Shown: positions 1-7,647 of the stretch, one piece after another
Numbering within the stretch: the first letter of the stretch is position 1
How the letters are laid out: every line of letters begins with the position of its first letter
DNA from: an uncultured Lachnospiraceae bacterium
Lineage (GTDB): Bacteria > Bacillota > Clostridia > Lachnospirales > Lachnospiraceae
Direction: 5' to 3'
Length of the DNA stretch: 37,283 nt
Assembly (NCBI GenBank): GCA_910585825.1
Contig: CAJUEY010000028.1
Span: 1-37,283, forward strand
Notes under the pieces: generated by a model
Databases searched by the model: none
Seen by the model: the letters and a program-made list of their open reading frames with translations, nothing else
Told to the model about the DNA's origin: nothing
Position numbers and translations under genes: made by a program

Positions 1-1
1 G

Positions 2-655
2 TACCGGGAGTATGTGGAACGCTGGGTGCATGAGATCAAAGCCCCTCTCACCGCCTCCCGCCTCATTTGTCGGGAGTTGGACGGGGACACCCGCCGGAAA
101 CTCACAGCGGAACTCAGTCAGATCGAGGCTCATGTGGAGCGGGCATTGTTCTACGCCCGTGCGGAGAACCCGGAGCAAGACTGCCTGTTCCGGCAGATAG
201 AGCTTGAAAAAATCGCAGCTCAGGCAATTGAGAACCACCGTTCCCTATTGATCCAAAACGGTATTCGGGTAGAGATGAAACATATGAACTGCGCCGTCTA
301 TACCGACGAAAAATGGGCGGTCTTCATTCTGGGCCAACTGCTCCAAAACGCTGCCCGCTATCGGGGACCGGAACCGGTCATCACCCTTTCAGCCAAGCCT
401 CTTGGGAGACAGACCCAGCTGATTGTTCACGACAACGGCATCGGTATCCCGGCGCATGAACTTCCCCGTGTGTTTGAGCGCGGCTTTACCGGCAGCAACG
501 GACGGATTCGAGGCGGCTCTACCGGCATAGGTCTGTATCTGTGCAGGAAGCTGGCGGTTTTCCTGGAATTGGAACTGCGCATGGATTCACAGGAGGGGGC
601 TGGAACTACAGTAACGCTGACTTTTCCCGCAAAGGAAAACCTTACAAAATTGTAA
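2..655 (+). CDS. Bce-type sensor histidine kinase, C-terminal part (5' end outside window)
   Basis: The reading frame is open from base 2, so this is the carboxy end of a longer protein. The phosphoacceptor motif HEIKAPL has its histidine at bases 29-31. It is followed by an N-box (QLLQNAARY), a G1 box (DNGIGIPA), an F box (FERGF) and a G2 box (GSTGIGLYL), which make a complete HATPase domain. Kinases of this layout next to an ABC pair like the one downstream are the BceS/intramembrane-sensing type. They phosphorylate a BceR-like regulator in response to cell-wall-active peptides. The membrane part and the regulator gene would lie upstream of the window. The stop codon lies inside a BceR-like palindrome. 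Assignment to the kinase family is firm; the peptide-sensing role is inferred from the neighbours. Confidence 0.9.
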   Translation, partial: YREYVERWVHEIKAPLTASRLICRELDGDTRRKLTAELSQIEAHVERALFYARAENPEQDCLFRQIELEKIAAQAIENHRSLLIQNGIRVEMKHMNCAVYTDEKWAVFILGQLLQNAARYRGPEPVITLSAKPLGRQTQLIVHDNGIGIPAHELPRVFERGFTGSNGRIRGGSTGIGLYLCRKLAVFLELELRMDSQEGAGTTVTLTFPAKENLTKL

Positions 656-657
656 GG
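640..657 (+). promoter_or_regulatory. BceR-type operator palindrome
   Basis: CCTTACAA-AA-TTGTAAGG is a perfect inverted repeat with 8-base arms. It contains TTACA-N4-TGTAA, which fits the known BceR-like consensus TNACA-N4-TGTAA. It sits between the kinase and the ABC genes and overlaps the kinase stop codon. A TACTAT -10 candidate lies at 700-705 with no good -35, as expected for an activator-dependent promoter. Function is inferred from this match. Confidence 0.7.
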
Positions 658-733
658 TAAATCAATATGACTTCGATACAACGGCCTTCGCTTTTGGTGT
701 ACTATAGAGCCATAAGCAAAGGAGGCAAACGAT

Positions 734-1492
734 ATGCTGCAAATACAAAACATTGAAAAATATTACGGAAGCAAAAACAATGTCACGCAAGCCTTGGATC
801 GAGTAAGCTTCGATGTGGAGGCCGGGGAGTTTCTGGCCATTATGGGTGCGTCAGGGAGCGGAAAAACCACTCTGCTCAACTGCATCTCCACCATCGATAC
901 CATCAGCGCTGGGAAGATTCTCCTGGACGGGGTGAGTGTAGCCGACTTGTCCGAAACCGAACTGGCCAAGTTCCGTCGGGAGCGGCTGGGTTTTGTCTTC
1001 CAGGACTTTAACCTGCTGGACACCCTCACCATCGAGGAAAACATCGGCCTGGCCCTCTCCCTGAATCACCAGGACCCTGGAACGGTCCAGAGCCGGGTCC
1101 GGGATATCGCCCAGAAGCTGGGCATCACCGACATCCTGCCCAAGTTTCCCTATCAAGTGTCCGGGGGACAGAAACAGCGCACCGCTGTCGCCCGGGCTAT
1201 GGTGGCGGGACAGTCTTTGCTGTTGGCAGATGAACCGACTGGGGCGTTAGATTCCAAAGCCTCCAAGAACCTGCTAGAGATCATGACTACCATGAACCGG
1301 GATATGGGGGCCACCATCCTCATGGTCACTCACGATGCCTACAGCGCCAGCTATGCCAAACGGGTGCTGTTCCTGAAGGACGGACGGGTGTTCAACGAGC
1401 TGCTCCGGGGGGATCGAGGACGGCCTGTATTCTATCATGAAATTCTGGATGTTCTTGCTGCGTTAGGGGGTGATGTCAGTGACATTATCTAA
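734..1492 (+). CDS. BceA-like ABC transporter ATP-binding protein
   Basis: This 252-residue ATPase powers a peptide-resistance or peptide-sensing ABC transporter on the cytoplasmic side. Walker A is GASGSGKTT (residues 38-46), the ABC signature is VSGGQKQR, Walker B is LLLADEPTGALDS, and the H-loop is MVTHD. The ATG at 734 follows AAAGGAGG with proper spacing. Its 3' end overlaps the permease start, so the two are probably translationally coupled. The length and the MacB/LolD-like sequence match BceA-type ATPases, and the kinase plus operator upstream support that assignment. The substrate cannot be told from sequence. The GC-rich codon use differs from that of the core genes beyond 5,800. 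Confidence 0.93.
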   Translation: MLQIQNIEKYYGSKNNVTQALDRVSFDVEAGEFLAIMGASGSGKTTLLNCISTIDTISAGKILLDGVSVADLSETELAKFRRERLGFVFQDFNLLDTLTIEENIGLALSLNHQDPGTVQSRVRDIAQKLGITDILPKFPYQVSGGQKQRTAVARAMVAGQSLLLADEPTGALDSKASKNLLEIMTTMNRDMGATILMVTHDAYSASYAKRVLFLKDGRVFNELLRGDRGRPVFYHEILDVLAALGGDVSDII

Positions 1493-3428
1493 GCTGTCCC
1501 TCCGAAACGCCCAGAGGCAGGCCAGGGATTATCTGGTCTACTTTGTCACCATAGTCATGGCGGCTGCCTTGCTGTACGCCTTCAACGGCCTGGTGTTCTC
1601 TCAGGAGATTCAAACCCTCTCCAAAAGCCTCTCCAGTCTGCGCCTGATCCTCGTCCTGGCAAGCATTGTGGTGGTGTGCGTCTTTGGCTGGCTGGTGAGC
1701 TATGTCACGGGTTTTATGCTCTCCCGCCGTGGCCGGGAGCTGGGGACTTATCTGCTCATCGGCCTGACCAACAAGCAGGTGGCCCGTTTGTTCTTCTTGG
1801 AAAACGTAGTCGTTGGCGGCTGTGCCCTAGTGCTGGGGGCAGCCCTGGGCAGTCTGCTCTATCAGATGCTGCGGGCCATTTTATTCGCCCTGTTCGGTCT
1901 GCCTTACCAGTTTACTTTCGGATTCTCCCTCCCCGCGCTGGGGCTGACGGTGGCCTATTTTGCCTTAATCTACCTCTTTGCCCTGCGCCGGAGCCGCAAA
2001 TATATCCGCAGGGCGAAGATTCGCGACCTGATCTATGTTGATCAGGTTAACGAGGGCATGGTCATCCAGACGGGTAAAATGCGCCGTTGGATTTTTTCCG
2101 TCTCCATTGTGCTGGGTGTGGCCGGAACCTGTCTGCTGATGGCGGGAGGGTCCATCTTTGGCATCATTGGGGCGGTGTGCGTGACTGCGTTCCTGTTCGG
2201 TTTCTTTCTTAGCTTTGCCTCCGGTGTTCCTGCTTTTTTTGAAAAACGGCCCAGCCGGAAATACCAGGGGCAAAACCTGCTTGTGTTCCGTACCCTCACC
2301 GCCAAGCTGGCCGCTATGGGGATGCTCATGGCCATCATTTCCCTGATTTTCACCGCCACTCTCATCTCCGAGGGAGCAGGGATGATGTTCCGTGGACTTT
2401 TCGAGAGCCGGGCGGCAGAGAGCGGCTGCTTTGATCTGTATCTCGGCAGTGAGGACGGCACACCCCTCAGCCAGGACTATTTCAGCTACATCCGGGCGAA
2501 TATCCCAGTGGAACAGTCGCTAAACTACAGCGTTTACCAGACTGGAGACAGCCGGGTTCTGGACTATGTGGAAGAAAATGAGAAGGACTATTTTCGTTAC
2601 TATGAGCGGGATCCGGTGCTGCGGTACAGCGACTATGCGGCGCTGCGGGCCATCGCAGGATATTCGCCGGTGGAGCTGGAGCCGGGGGAATATCTGATCC
2701 ACTGCTGGTCCTATCTAAAAGAGCATCTGGCAAACTATCCCCAGCCCCTATCCGTTGGGAGCGCCCAACTGACCCTCGGCGGGGTGTATACAGAACATCT
2801 GATGCAGGACTACAACGCAAGCAATGGGACACAATTCACTCTTGTCGTGCCGGACGATATTGCGGAGGACCTTCCGGTGCATCACTATGCCTATGCGGCG
2901 AAGACGGCCCAGTCGGTGACCCTGGAGCAGTTCGACGGCCTATACGAAATCCACTCCAGACTGCGGGAACAGGATCATACGCGGAGCTATGACACCATCC
3001 GTGCCAAAGCGCTGGAGAAGTCAGACGCGGCGGCCTGGACCGCTGACATCGCGTTCCCCCTGTTCTACCTGGCCCTGGCCCTCACCCTGGCCGCCGCCGC
3101 CATCCTCACCATCCAGCAGCTCAGCGAGACAGAACGGTACAGGCGGCAGTTCCAACTCCTGCAAAAGCTGGGCATGGACCCGCGAGAGATGGCAAGGACT
3201 CTGCGAAACCAGTTCGCCATTTACTACGTCCTGCCTGCCGTTCCTCCGGTGCTGATCGGTGCGCCCTTTATCCTTCATCTGGCCAGTGCGCCTGAGCCGG
3301 GGGTGATGGTGGGAATGAACAGTCCTTTGTCCATTGTGACGATCTCGCTGGAGATTTTCTTCCTGATTTACGCAATTTATATCTTGCTGGCTTATACCAG
3401 CTTAAAACGGAATGTGATACCGTCATAA
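1479..3428 (+). CDS. BceB-like ABC transporter permease (FtsX family)
   Basis: This is a large permease of about 650 residues, the usual size for BceB proteins. Hydrophobic segments cluster in the first 300 residues. A long soluble loop of about 200 residues (bases about 2,420-3,030) follows, then three C-terminal membrane segments. This is the BceB pattern, in which the big extracellular loop binds the peptide or its lipid complex and contacts the sensor kinase. I prefer the GTG at 1479: it lies 8 bases after AGGGGG (1465-1470), and the resulting MTLSKLSLRN start resembles family members. In-frame starts also exist at 1470 and 1473. It overlaps the ATPase gene by 14 bases. Specificity is unknown. 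Confidence 0.9.
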   Translation: MTLSKLSLRNAQRQARDYLVYFVTIVMAAALLYAFNGLVFSQEIQTLSKSLSSLRLILVLASIVVVCVFGWLVSYVTGFMLSRRGRELGTYLLIGLTNKQVARLFFLENVVVGGCALVLGAALGSLLYQMLRAILFALFGLPYQFTFGFSLPALGLTVAYFALIYLFALRRSRKYIRRAKIRDLIYVDQVNEGMVIQTGKMRRWIFSVSIVLGVAGTCLLMAGGSIFGIIGAVCVTAFLFGFFLSFASGVPAFFEKRPSRKYQGQNLLVFRTLTAKLAAMGMLMAIISLIFTATLISEGAGMMFRGLFESRAAESGCFDLYLGSEDGTPLSQDYFSYIRANIPVEQSLNYSVYQTGDSRVLDYVEENEKDYFRYYERDPVLRYSDYAALRAIAGYSPVELEPGEYLIHCWSYLKEHLANYPQPLSVGSAQLTLGGVYTEHLMQDYNASNGTQFTLVVPDDIAEDLPVHHYAYAAKTAQSVTLEQFDGLYEIHSRLREQDHTRSYDTIRAKALEKSDAAAWTADIAFPLFYLALALTLAAAAILTIQQLSETERYRRQFQLLQKLGMDPREMARTLRNQFAIYYVLPAVPPVLIGAPFILHLASAPEPGVMVGMNSPLSIVTISLEIFFLIYAIYILLAYTSLKRNVIPS

Positions 3429-3679
3429 CAAGATTGGCAGCGGCAAACAATGTCTTGTCGGTCTGGTTCCTTTCCGATTATAGCATGTGCATGAATTGCG
3501 CTGACACTTGGTGCTTTTCCATAGCTACGCACCGTTCCGGCGCTTTTCTCTCCCATCTCCGGCAGAGATTTTTTGATAACGGCGAGGTTCGCTTACCGGC
3601 ATAATCGCAAACTGTCCCGTAAAGGGAAACGGCATTTTTTCAAAAAACCGTCAGGCTCGCAGAGCCGCAGCCAGCGTGA

Positions 3680-3841
3680 AACGCCGTTCAAAATGGCTAT
3701 ATCACACGGGAGGTGGAGGTTGCTCTGCGGGAAATCCGCATGGCGGCGAAGTCCGGCATGAGAAATCCAGACAACGAGGCGCTTTATTCCGCATTGGGCA
3801 ATACCGTGGACATCCTGTGGAGAATGGGAGGTATCGCTTGA
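3680..3841 (+). pseudogene. C-terminal fragment of an unrecognised mobile-element protein
   Basis: An open frame of 53 codons between stops at 3677 and 3839 reads through REVEVALREIRMAAKSG, continues with RNPDNEALYSALG, and ends at WRMGGIA. The composition looks like real protein rather than a shadow frame, but there is no convincing start or ribosome site. I therefore read it as the tail of a gene whose 5' part is lost. The rest of 3,429-3,680, between the permease and this fragment, shows no gene I can support. Confidence 0.4.
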
Positions 3842-4134
3842 AGAAAATCGAAAATCATCCTGTGGAAATCGCCGTTGCCGGGGAATTTCCCGGTTTTCAG
3901 ATAATTACGTCCCAGACGGGAAAGGTCTTTTGTTATGACGGTCGCCACGTTCCCGGCTTCAACTTCATGCAGCATGGCTTGAAGCCCCTCACGCTCAAAG
4001 CTCACGCCGGAAAATCCGTCGTCTACGAAAAAGCGCGTGTTGAAAAAGTGGTGTTCGTCAGCATACTTTGCCAGACCGCCGCAAACACCAGCGAAAACTT
4101 TTCCTTGTCTGACTTTATATAATTTTTTCTTCAT
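3784..4134 (-). pseudogene. Chimeric ORF: PspC-domain start fused to a serine-recombinase fragment
   Basis: The first 28 residues (4134 down to about 4051) match the start of a PspC-domain membrane protein: MKKKLYKV followed by FAGVCGGLAKYADEH. From about 4050 to 3886 the frame becomes NTRFFVDDGFSGV, EAGNVATVITKDLSRLGRNY. This is the catalytic-domain region of large serine recombinases of the TnpX/Tn4451 type, without the N-terminal active-site serine. The remaining residues match neither family. The ATG overlaps the last 20 bases of the upstream permease gene, so the PspC part was probably once the third gene of that operon. A functional product is unlikely. Confidence 0.6.
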
Positions 4135-4873
4135 GTATTTTTCCTTTCTGACTATAATTTAATCCAGCCAGCAGAACAGCTGCTAAACAGCCACACAATG
4201 ATAATGAGAGAATATAGTAAATCAGTTCTTGAACACTTGTTTCATAATATCCCGACACACCAAATACCGCTGTAATAGGGTAAAAGTTTTTTAGCGAGTT
4301 AGACATACTCATAAATAATGACGAAAATGAATATATTTCAGCCAACAATAACGCTGCCCAATAACTCTTTTTTATACAAGGAACAATGGCAATAACAGGT
4401 GACGCCGCAAAAAACACCCCGGCCCCTTGTATCAGATACATTTTTAAGGAATCAAGAACTATCTCCATATAGAGTACTGAAAAATGTAGTGCAGCTTCAA
4501 TTACGAGGGTTATGATAAAGAGCAGTAAATAAATCAGAACACTCAAAACGAAAGTGACAATCATCTTTGCGGCAGTTAATTTTGCTTCGTTTATGGGAAT
4601 TAAACGAAGATATTTTATCGTATCATCTTGTTCCTCTTTGCAAATCATATAACTACCCGTCAACGCAGTCATGGCAGGAAGAACGAACATTGTAGCCCAT
4701 GTTAAGGTGGCCGCCATATACCAACCGCTGCTTTCAGAAAAGTCTACACCAGCAACCGTAGTTTTCCCGCCTATAAGGACAATAACGGCAATGAAAATAA
4801 TAGCAAATGCGTTCAACATAAGAATATTTGAGCGGCGAAGTTTTTGACATTCCGCCCATAGTAGTATTCGCAT
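4115..4873 (-). CDS. ABC-2 family permease (lantibiotic-immunity MutG/BcrB-like)
   Basis: This 252-residue membrane protein has about six hydrophobic segments and an early soluble stretch, CKEEQDDTIKYLRLIPI. That is the typical coupling region of permeases from lantibiotic-immunity and bacitracin-type exporters. It starts at ATG 4873, a few bases after the end of a second permease remnant on the same strand, as in the EG permease pairs of such systems. No ATPase gene of this operon remains in the window. A lone permease may be inactive or may use an ATPase encoded elsewhere. The family call is by overall pattern; the substrate is unknown. Low GC and AT-rich codons set it apart from the Bce genes nearby. 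Confidence 0.75.
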   Translation of the reverse strand: MRILLWAECQKLRRSNILMLNAFAIIFIAVIVLIGGKTTVAGVDFSESSGWYMAATLTWATMFVLPAMTALTGSYMICKEEQDDTIKYLRLIPINEAKLTAAKMIVTFVLSVLIYLLLFIITLVIEAALHFSVLYMEIVLDSLKMYLIQGAGVFFAASPVIAIVPCIKKSYWAALLLAEIYSFSSLFMSMSNSLKNFYPITAVFGVSGYYETSVQELIYYILSLSLCGCLAAVLLAGLNYSQKGKIHEEKII

Positions 4874-4877
4874 TGTT

Positions 4878-5288
4878 TCACCTCACTCTTCTGTTCAATG
4901 TCACTATTGCAAATAGTGCAGCAGCAAGGTTCCATAGGAAAATACAAAGAAGTGCCATAGGAACATGAACAATCTGCGGAAGCGTAAGACCCGGAATGTC
5001 CCCATTTCTCGCAATAATGACAGACACACAAGAAAGAGGGTGTATATACATATTGATAGGGGTCATAAAAAATCCCGCAAAAGCGTATATCAGAGTGACG
5101 CATACCGACATGATATAACTTTTTTGTACTGCTGCGGCTGCCAACACCGGCATCATTGCGAAAGCGGTAAACAAAGCAATCTCCAAACATTTTTTCACTA
5201 AAAAGAATATGCTGGCCCGTTCAAATACCACATATCCAGGCAGTACACTAAACAAAACAGAGGCAATGCTTTTGGCTGACTGATAGAA
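4878..5288 (-). pseudogene. Truncated ABC-2 permease (MutE-like), C-terminal part
   Basis: The frame is open from a stop at 5289-5291 down to 4878. It encodes about 136 residues with three or four hydrophobic segments, ending NRRVR. Normal members of this family have about 240-250 residues, so the first half is missing. The only start near the N-terminus is a TTG at 5255 without a ribosome site. It lies directly before the intact ABC-2 permease on the same strand. The ATPase gene that normally precedes such a pair is absent, and the break at about 5,285 is where the next chimeric gene region begins. I infer deletion of the operon's 5' half. Confidence 0.6.
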
Positions 5289-5346
5289 CTATGCAGACAT
5301 ATTCAAGAAGAAAGGTGAACAGTAAAATGTAATAGGGTGAATGACA

Positions 5347-5676
5347 ATGGCAAAAAGACCAGTACCAAAATACGACTTCAAGGCTTTTGGGGCAGCGATA
5401 AAGGCGGCGCGGACAGGGCGCAAGGAGAGCCGTAAGAAAGTAAGCCTTCATGCGATCAATGTCTGTTGCAGTCTATTGGATGCGAAAATAGAAATAATGA
5501 AGCAGGAAGTTTCGGCAAAGGAAGAAAATTTGAAAATCAAGCTCGGTGTTGCAGAGCACAAGCTGAAGAAGCTTACCGAAAAGATAAAGAAAAGCACCAT
5601 ACAAATGGAAACTGACCGCAGGATGATAGAATATCAGGAGATAACCGAGCTAACGTCTCAGCTGATGAATGAGTGA
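5347..5676 (+). CDS. Chimeric small protein: XRE-regulator N-terminus joined to a coiled-coil tail
   Basis: The first about 33 residues (MAKRPVPKYDFKAFG, then AIKAARTGRKESRKKVS) match the N-terminus of XRE repressors found on Firmicutes conjugative elements. The sequence then departs abruptly at about base 5,445. The usual recognition helix and NIENKGQ stretch are replaced by a charged, heptad-like region (KIEIMKQEVSAKEENLKIKL and onward) that looks like a coiled coil. An intact DNA-binding domain is therefore absent. The ATG at 5347 gives the family start; an in-frame ATG at 5341 is also possible. The tail probably comes from another element gene. Whether the fusion is expressed is unknown. 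Confidence 0.5.
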   Translation: MAKRPVPKYDFKAFGAAIKAARTGRKESRKKVSLHAINVCCSLLDAKIEIMKQEVSAKEENLKIKLGVAEHKLKKLTEKIKKSTIQMETDRRMIEYQEITELTSQLMNE

Positions 5677-5731
5677 GCCAATTCCCTTTGATTTCGATAG
5701 TAAAGCGACACCAGAAGAAAAAGCTATGTGA
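5669..5731 (+). pseudogene. 20-residue ORF, probable start of a truncated element gene
   Basis: ATG at 5669 overlaps the end of the preceding gene by 8 bases and encodes MSEPIPFDFDSKATPEEKAM before a TGA. The overlap resembles translational coupling. The peptide looks like the opening of a larger element protein that is cut off where core DNA resumes. No function can be assigned. Confidence 0.3.
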
Positions 5732-5766
5732 AAAATGAAACAGTCAGAATCCAAAAAAACATTTGC

Positions 5767-5795
5767 TTGCGTAATTCCTCAAATATCCGTATAAT
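5767..5795 (+). promoter_or_regulatory. Predicted SigA-type promoter of lepA
   Basis: TTGCGT (5767-5772), a 17-base spacer and a perfect TATAAT (5790-5795) lie about 45 bases before the lepA start. The promoter falls right after the accessory debris, so lepA keeps its own promoter beside the junction. Confidence 0.65.
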
Positions 5796-5838
5796 AAATA
5801 AGACATTACACTTTACCAATCGGAGGAATGAAATAGCA

Positions 5839-7644
5839 ATGGATCAGAGCAGAATTCGGAATTTTTGCATCATCGCCCACATTGACCACGGCAAATCAAC
5901 TCTGGCGGATCGTATTATCGAGCAGACCGGATTGTTGACCAGCCGGGAAATGCAGGCGCAGGTGCTTGACAATATGGATTTGGAAAGAGAGCGTGGAATT
6001 ACCATTAAATCCCAGGCGGTCCGCATCATATATAAAGCAAAAAACCAAGAAGAATATGTTTTCAATTTAATTGATACACCGGGGCACGTAGATTTCAATT
6101 ATGAAGTATCCAGAAGCCTTGCAGCCTGTGACGGCGCTATTTTAGTTGTAGATGCCGCTCAGGGAATAGAGGCGCAGACACTGGCAAATGTCTATCTGGC
6201 ATTGGATCATGATCTGGATGTGATGCCGGTGATCAACAAGATTGATCTTCCCAGCGCTCAGCCCCAGGCAGTGATGGAAGAAATTGAAAATATTATTGGA
6301 ATAGAGGCTCAGGATGCTCCCCAGATTTCTGCCAAAACAGGACTGAATATCGATCAGGTTTTGGAGCAGATTGTAGCAAAGATCCCCGCTCCCAAAGGCG
6401 ATCCCGGGGAGCCGCTGCAGGCATTGATTTTTGATGCGATATACGATTCCTATAAAGGCGTAATTGTATTCTGCCGTATTATGGAAGGAACGGTAAAAGT
6501 AGGAGATCGCATCCGTATGATGGCAACAGAGGCAGAAGATGATGTAGTAGAAGTAGGATATTTTGGCGCGGGACAGTTTATTCCCTGTGACAGTTTAAGC
6601 GCCGGAATGGTAGGATATATTGCAGCAGGCATCAAAAATGTAAGGGATACCAGAATCGGTGATACTGTAACCAATGCCGATTGTCCCTGCAAAGAGCCCC
6701 TGCCGGGTTATAAAAAAGTAAATCCTATGGTTTACTGCGGCCTGTATCCGGCAGACAGCGCGAAATATCCGGATTTACGAGAGGCGTTGGAAAAACTGCA
6801 GATCAATGACGCTTCCCTTCAGTTTGAACCGGAAACATCTATAGCGCTTGGTTTTGGATTCCGGTGCGGATTTTTAGGCCTGCTGCATTTAGAAATCATA
6901 CAGGAGCGTTTAGAGAGGGAATTTAACCTGGATCTGGTAACCACAGCTCCGGGCGTTATCTATAAAGTATACAAGACAAACGGAGAAGTCATTGATCTGA
7001 CAAATCCTTCCAATCTGCCGGACCCTTCCGAGATTGATTATATGGAAGAACCGTTTGTTTCCGCGGAGATCATGGTGACCAGCGAATATGTGGGAGCGAT
7101 TATGACGCTCTGCCAGGAGAGGCGTGGGACTTACATCAGCATGGAATATATGGAAGAAACCCGCGCATTGATTAAGTATGATCTTCCGTTAAATGAAATC
7201 ATCTATGATTTCTTTGACGCATTGAAATCCCGTTCCAGAGGATATGCGTCTTTTGATTATGAATTAAAGGGATATGTAAGGTCTGATCTGGTGAAACTGG
7301 ATATTTTGATCAACAAAGAAACCGTAGACGCTTTATCTTTTATTGTATTCAAAGACAGCGCCTATGACCGGGGAAGAAAAATGTGTGAAAAGCTAAAAGC
7401 AGAAATTCCAAGACATTTGTTTGAAATACCGATTCAGGCGGCGGTGGGAGGAAAAGTCATTGCCAGAGAAACGGTAAAAGCCATGCGTAAAGACGTACTT
7501 GCCAAATGCTACGGCGGTGATATTACCCGTAAGAGAAAGCTGTTGGAAAAACAGAAAGAGGGCAAGAAACGCATGCGGCAGGTAGGCAGCGTAGAAATTC
7601 CGCAGGAAGCATTTATGAGTGTATTGAAATTAGATGAGGATTAA
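5839..7644 (+). CDS. lepA: Elongation factor 4 (LepA)
   Basis: LepA is a translational GTPase that acts on ribosomes. It affects back-translocation, initiation or biogenesis, and becomes important under ionic stress. The G1 motif is AHIDHGKST, switch II is DTPGHVDF and G4 is NKID. The lepA-specific C-terminal region ends with RKRKLLEKQKEGKKRM. The ATG at 5839 follows GGAGG (5822-5826) and gives 601 residues, the normal length. The frame stays open upstream to 5728, but the extra residues are atypical and lie in the promoter. The gap to hemW is only 3 bases, so the two are co-transcribed, the common lepA-hemW pairing. Confidence 0.97.
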   Translation: MDQSRIRNFCIIAHIDHGKSTLADRIIEQTGLLTSREMQAQVLDNMDLERERGITIKSQAVRIIYKAKNQEEYVFNLIDTPGHVDFNYEVSRSLAACDGAILVVDAAQGIEAQTLANVYLALDHDLDVMPVINKIDLPSAQPQAVMEEIENIIGIEAQDAPQISAKTGLNIDQVLEQIVAKIPAPKGDPGEPLQALIFDAIYDSYKGVIVFCRIMEGTVKVGDRIRMMATEAEDDVVEVGYFGAGQFIPCDSLSAGMVGYIAAGIKNVRDTRIGDTVTNADCPCKEPLPGYKKVNPMVYCGLYPADSAKYPDLREALEKLQINDASLQFEPETSIALGFGFRCGFLGLLHLEIIQERLEREFNLDLVTTAPGVIYKVYKTNGEVIDLTNPSNLPDPSEIDYMEEPFVSAEIMVTSEYVGAIMTLCQERRGTYISMEYMEETRALIKYDLPLNEIIYDFFDALKSRSRGYASFDYELKGYVRSDLVKLDILINKETVDALSFIVFKDSAYDRGRKMCEKLKAEIPRHLFEIPIQAAVGGKVIARETVKAMRKDVLAKCYGGDITRKRKLLEKQKEGKKRMRQVGSVEIPQEAFMSVLKLDED

Positions 7645-7647
7645 CAA

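Noticed and set aside
3676..4122. 148-codon plus-strand frame across the recombinase scrap
   Set aside because: It is opposite the recognisable recombinase/PspC sequence and out of frame with the REVEVALREIRM fragment.
4813..5190. 125-codon minus frame over the two permease genes
   Set aside because: Cysteine/tyrosine-rich shadow. The overlapping frame encodes clear membrane segments of an ABC-2 permease.
5728..5838. 37-residue upstream extension of LepA
   Set aside because: It covers the predicted promoter, has no ribosome site, and LepA proteins normally have about 600 residues, reached from 5,839.
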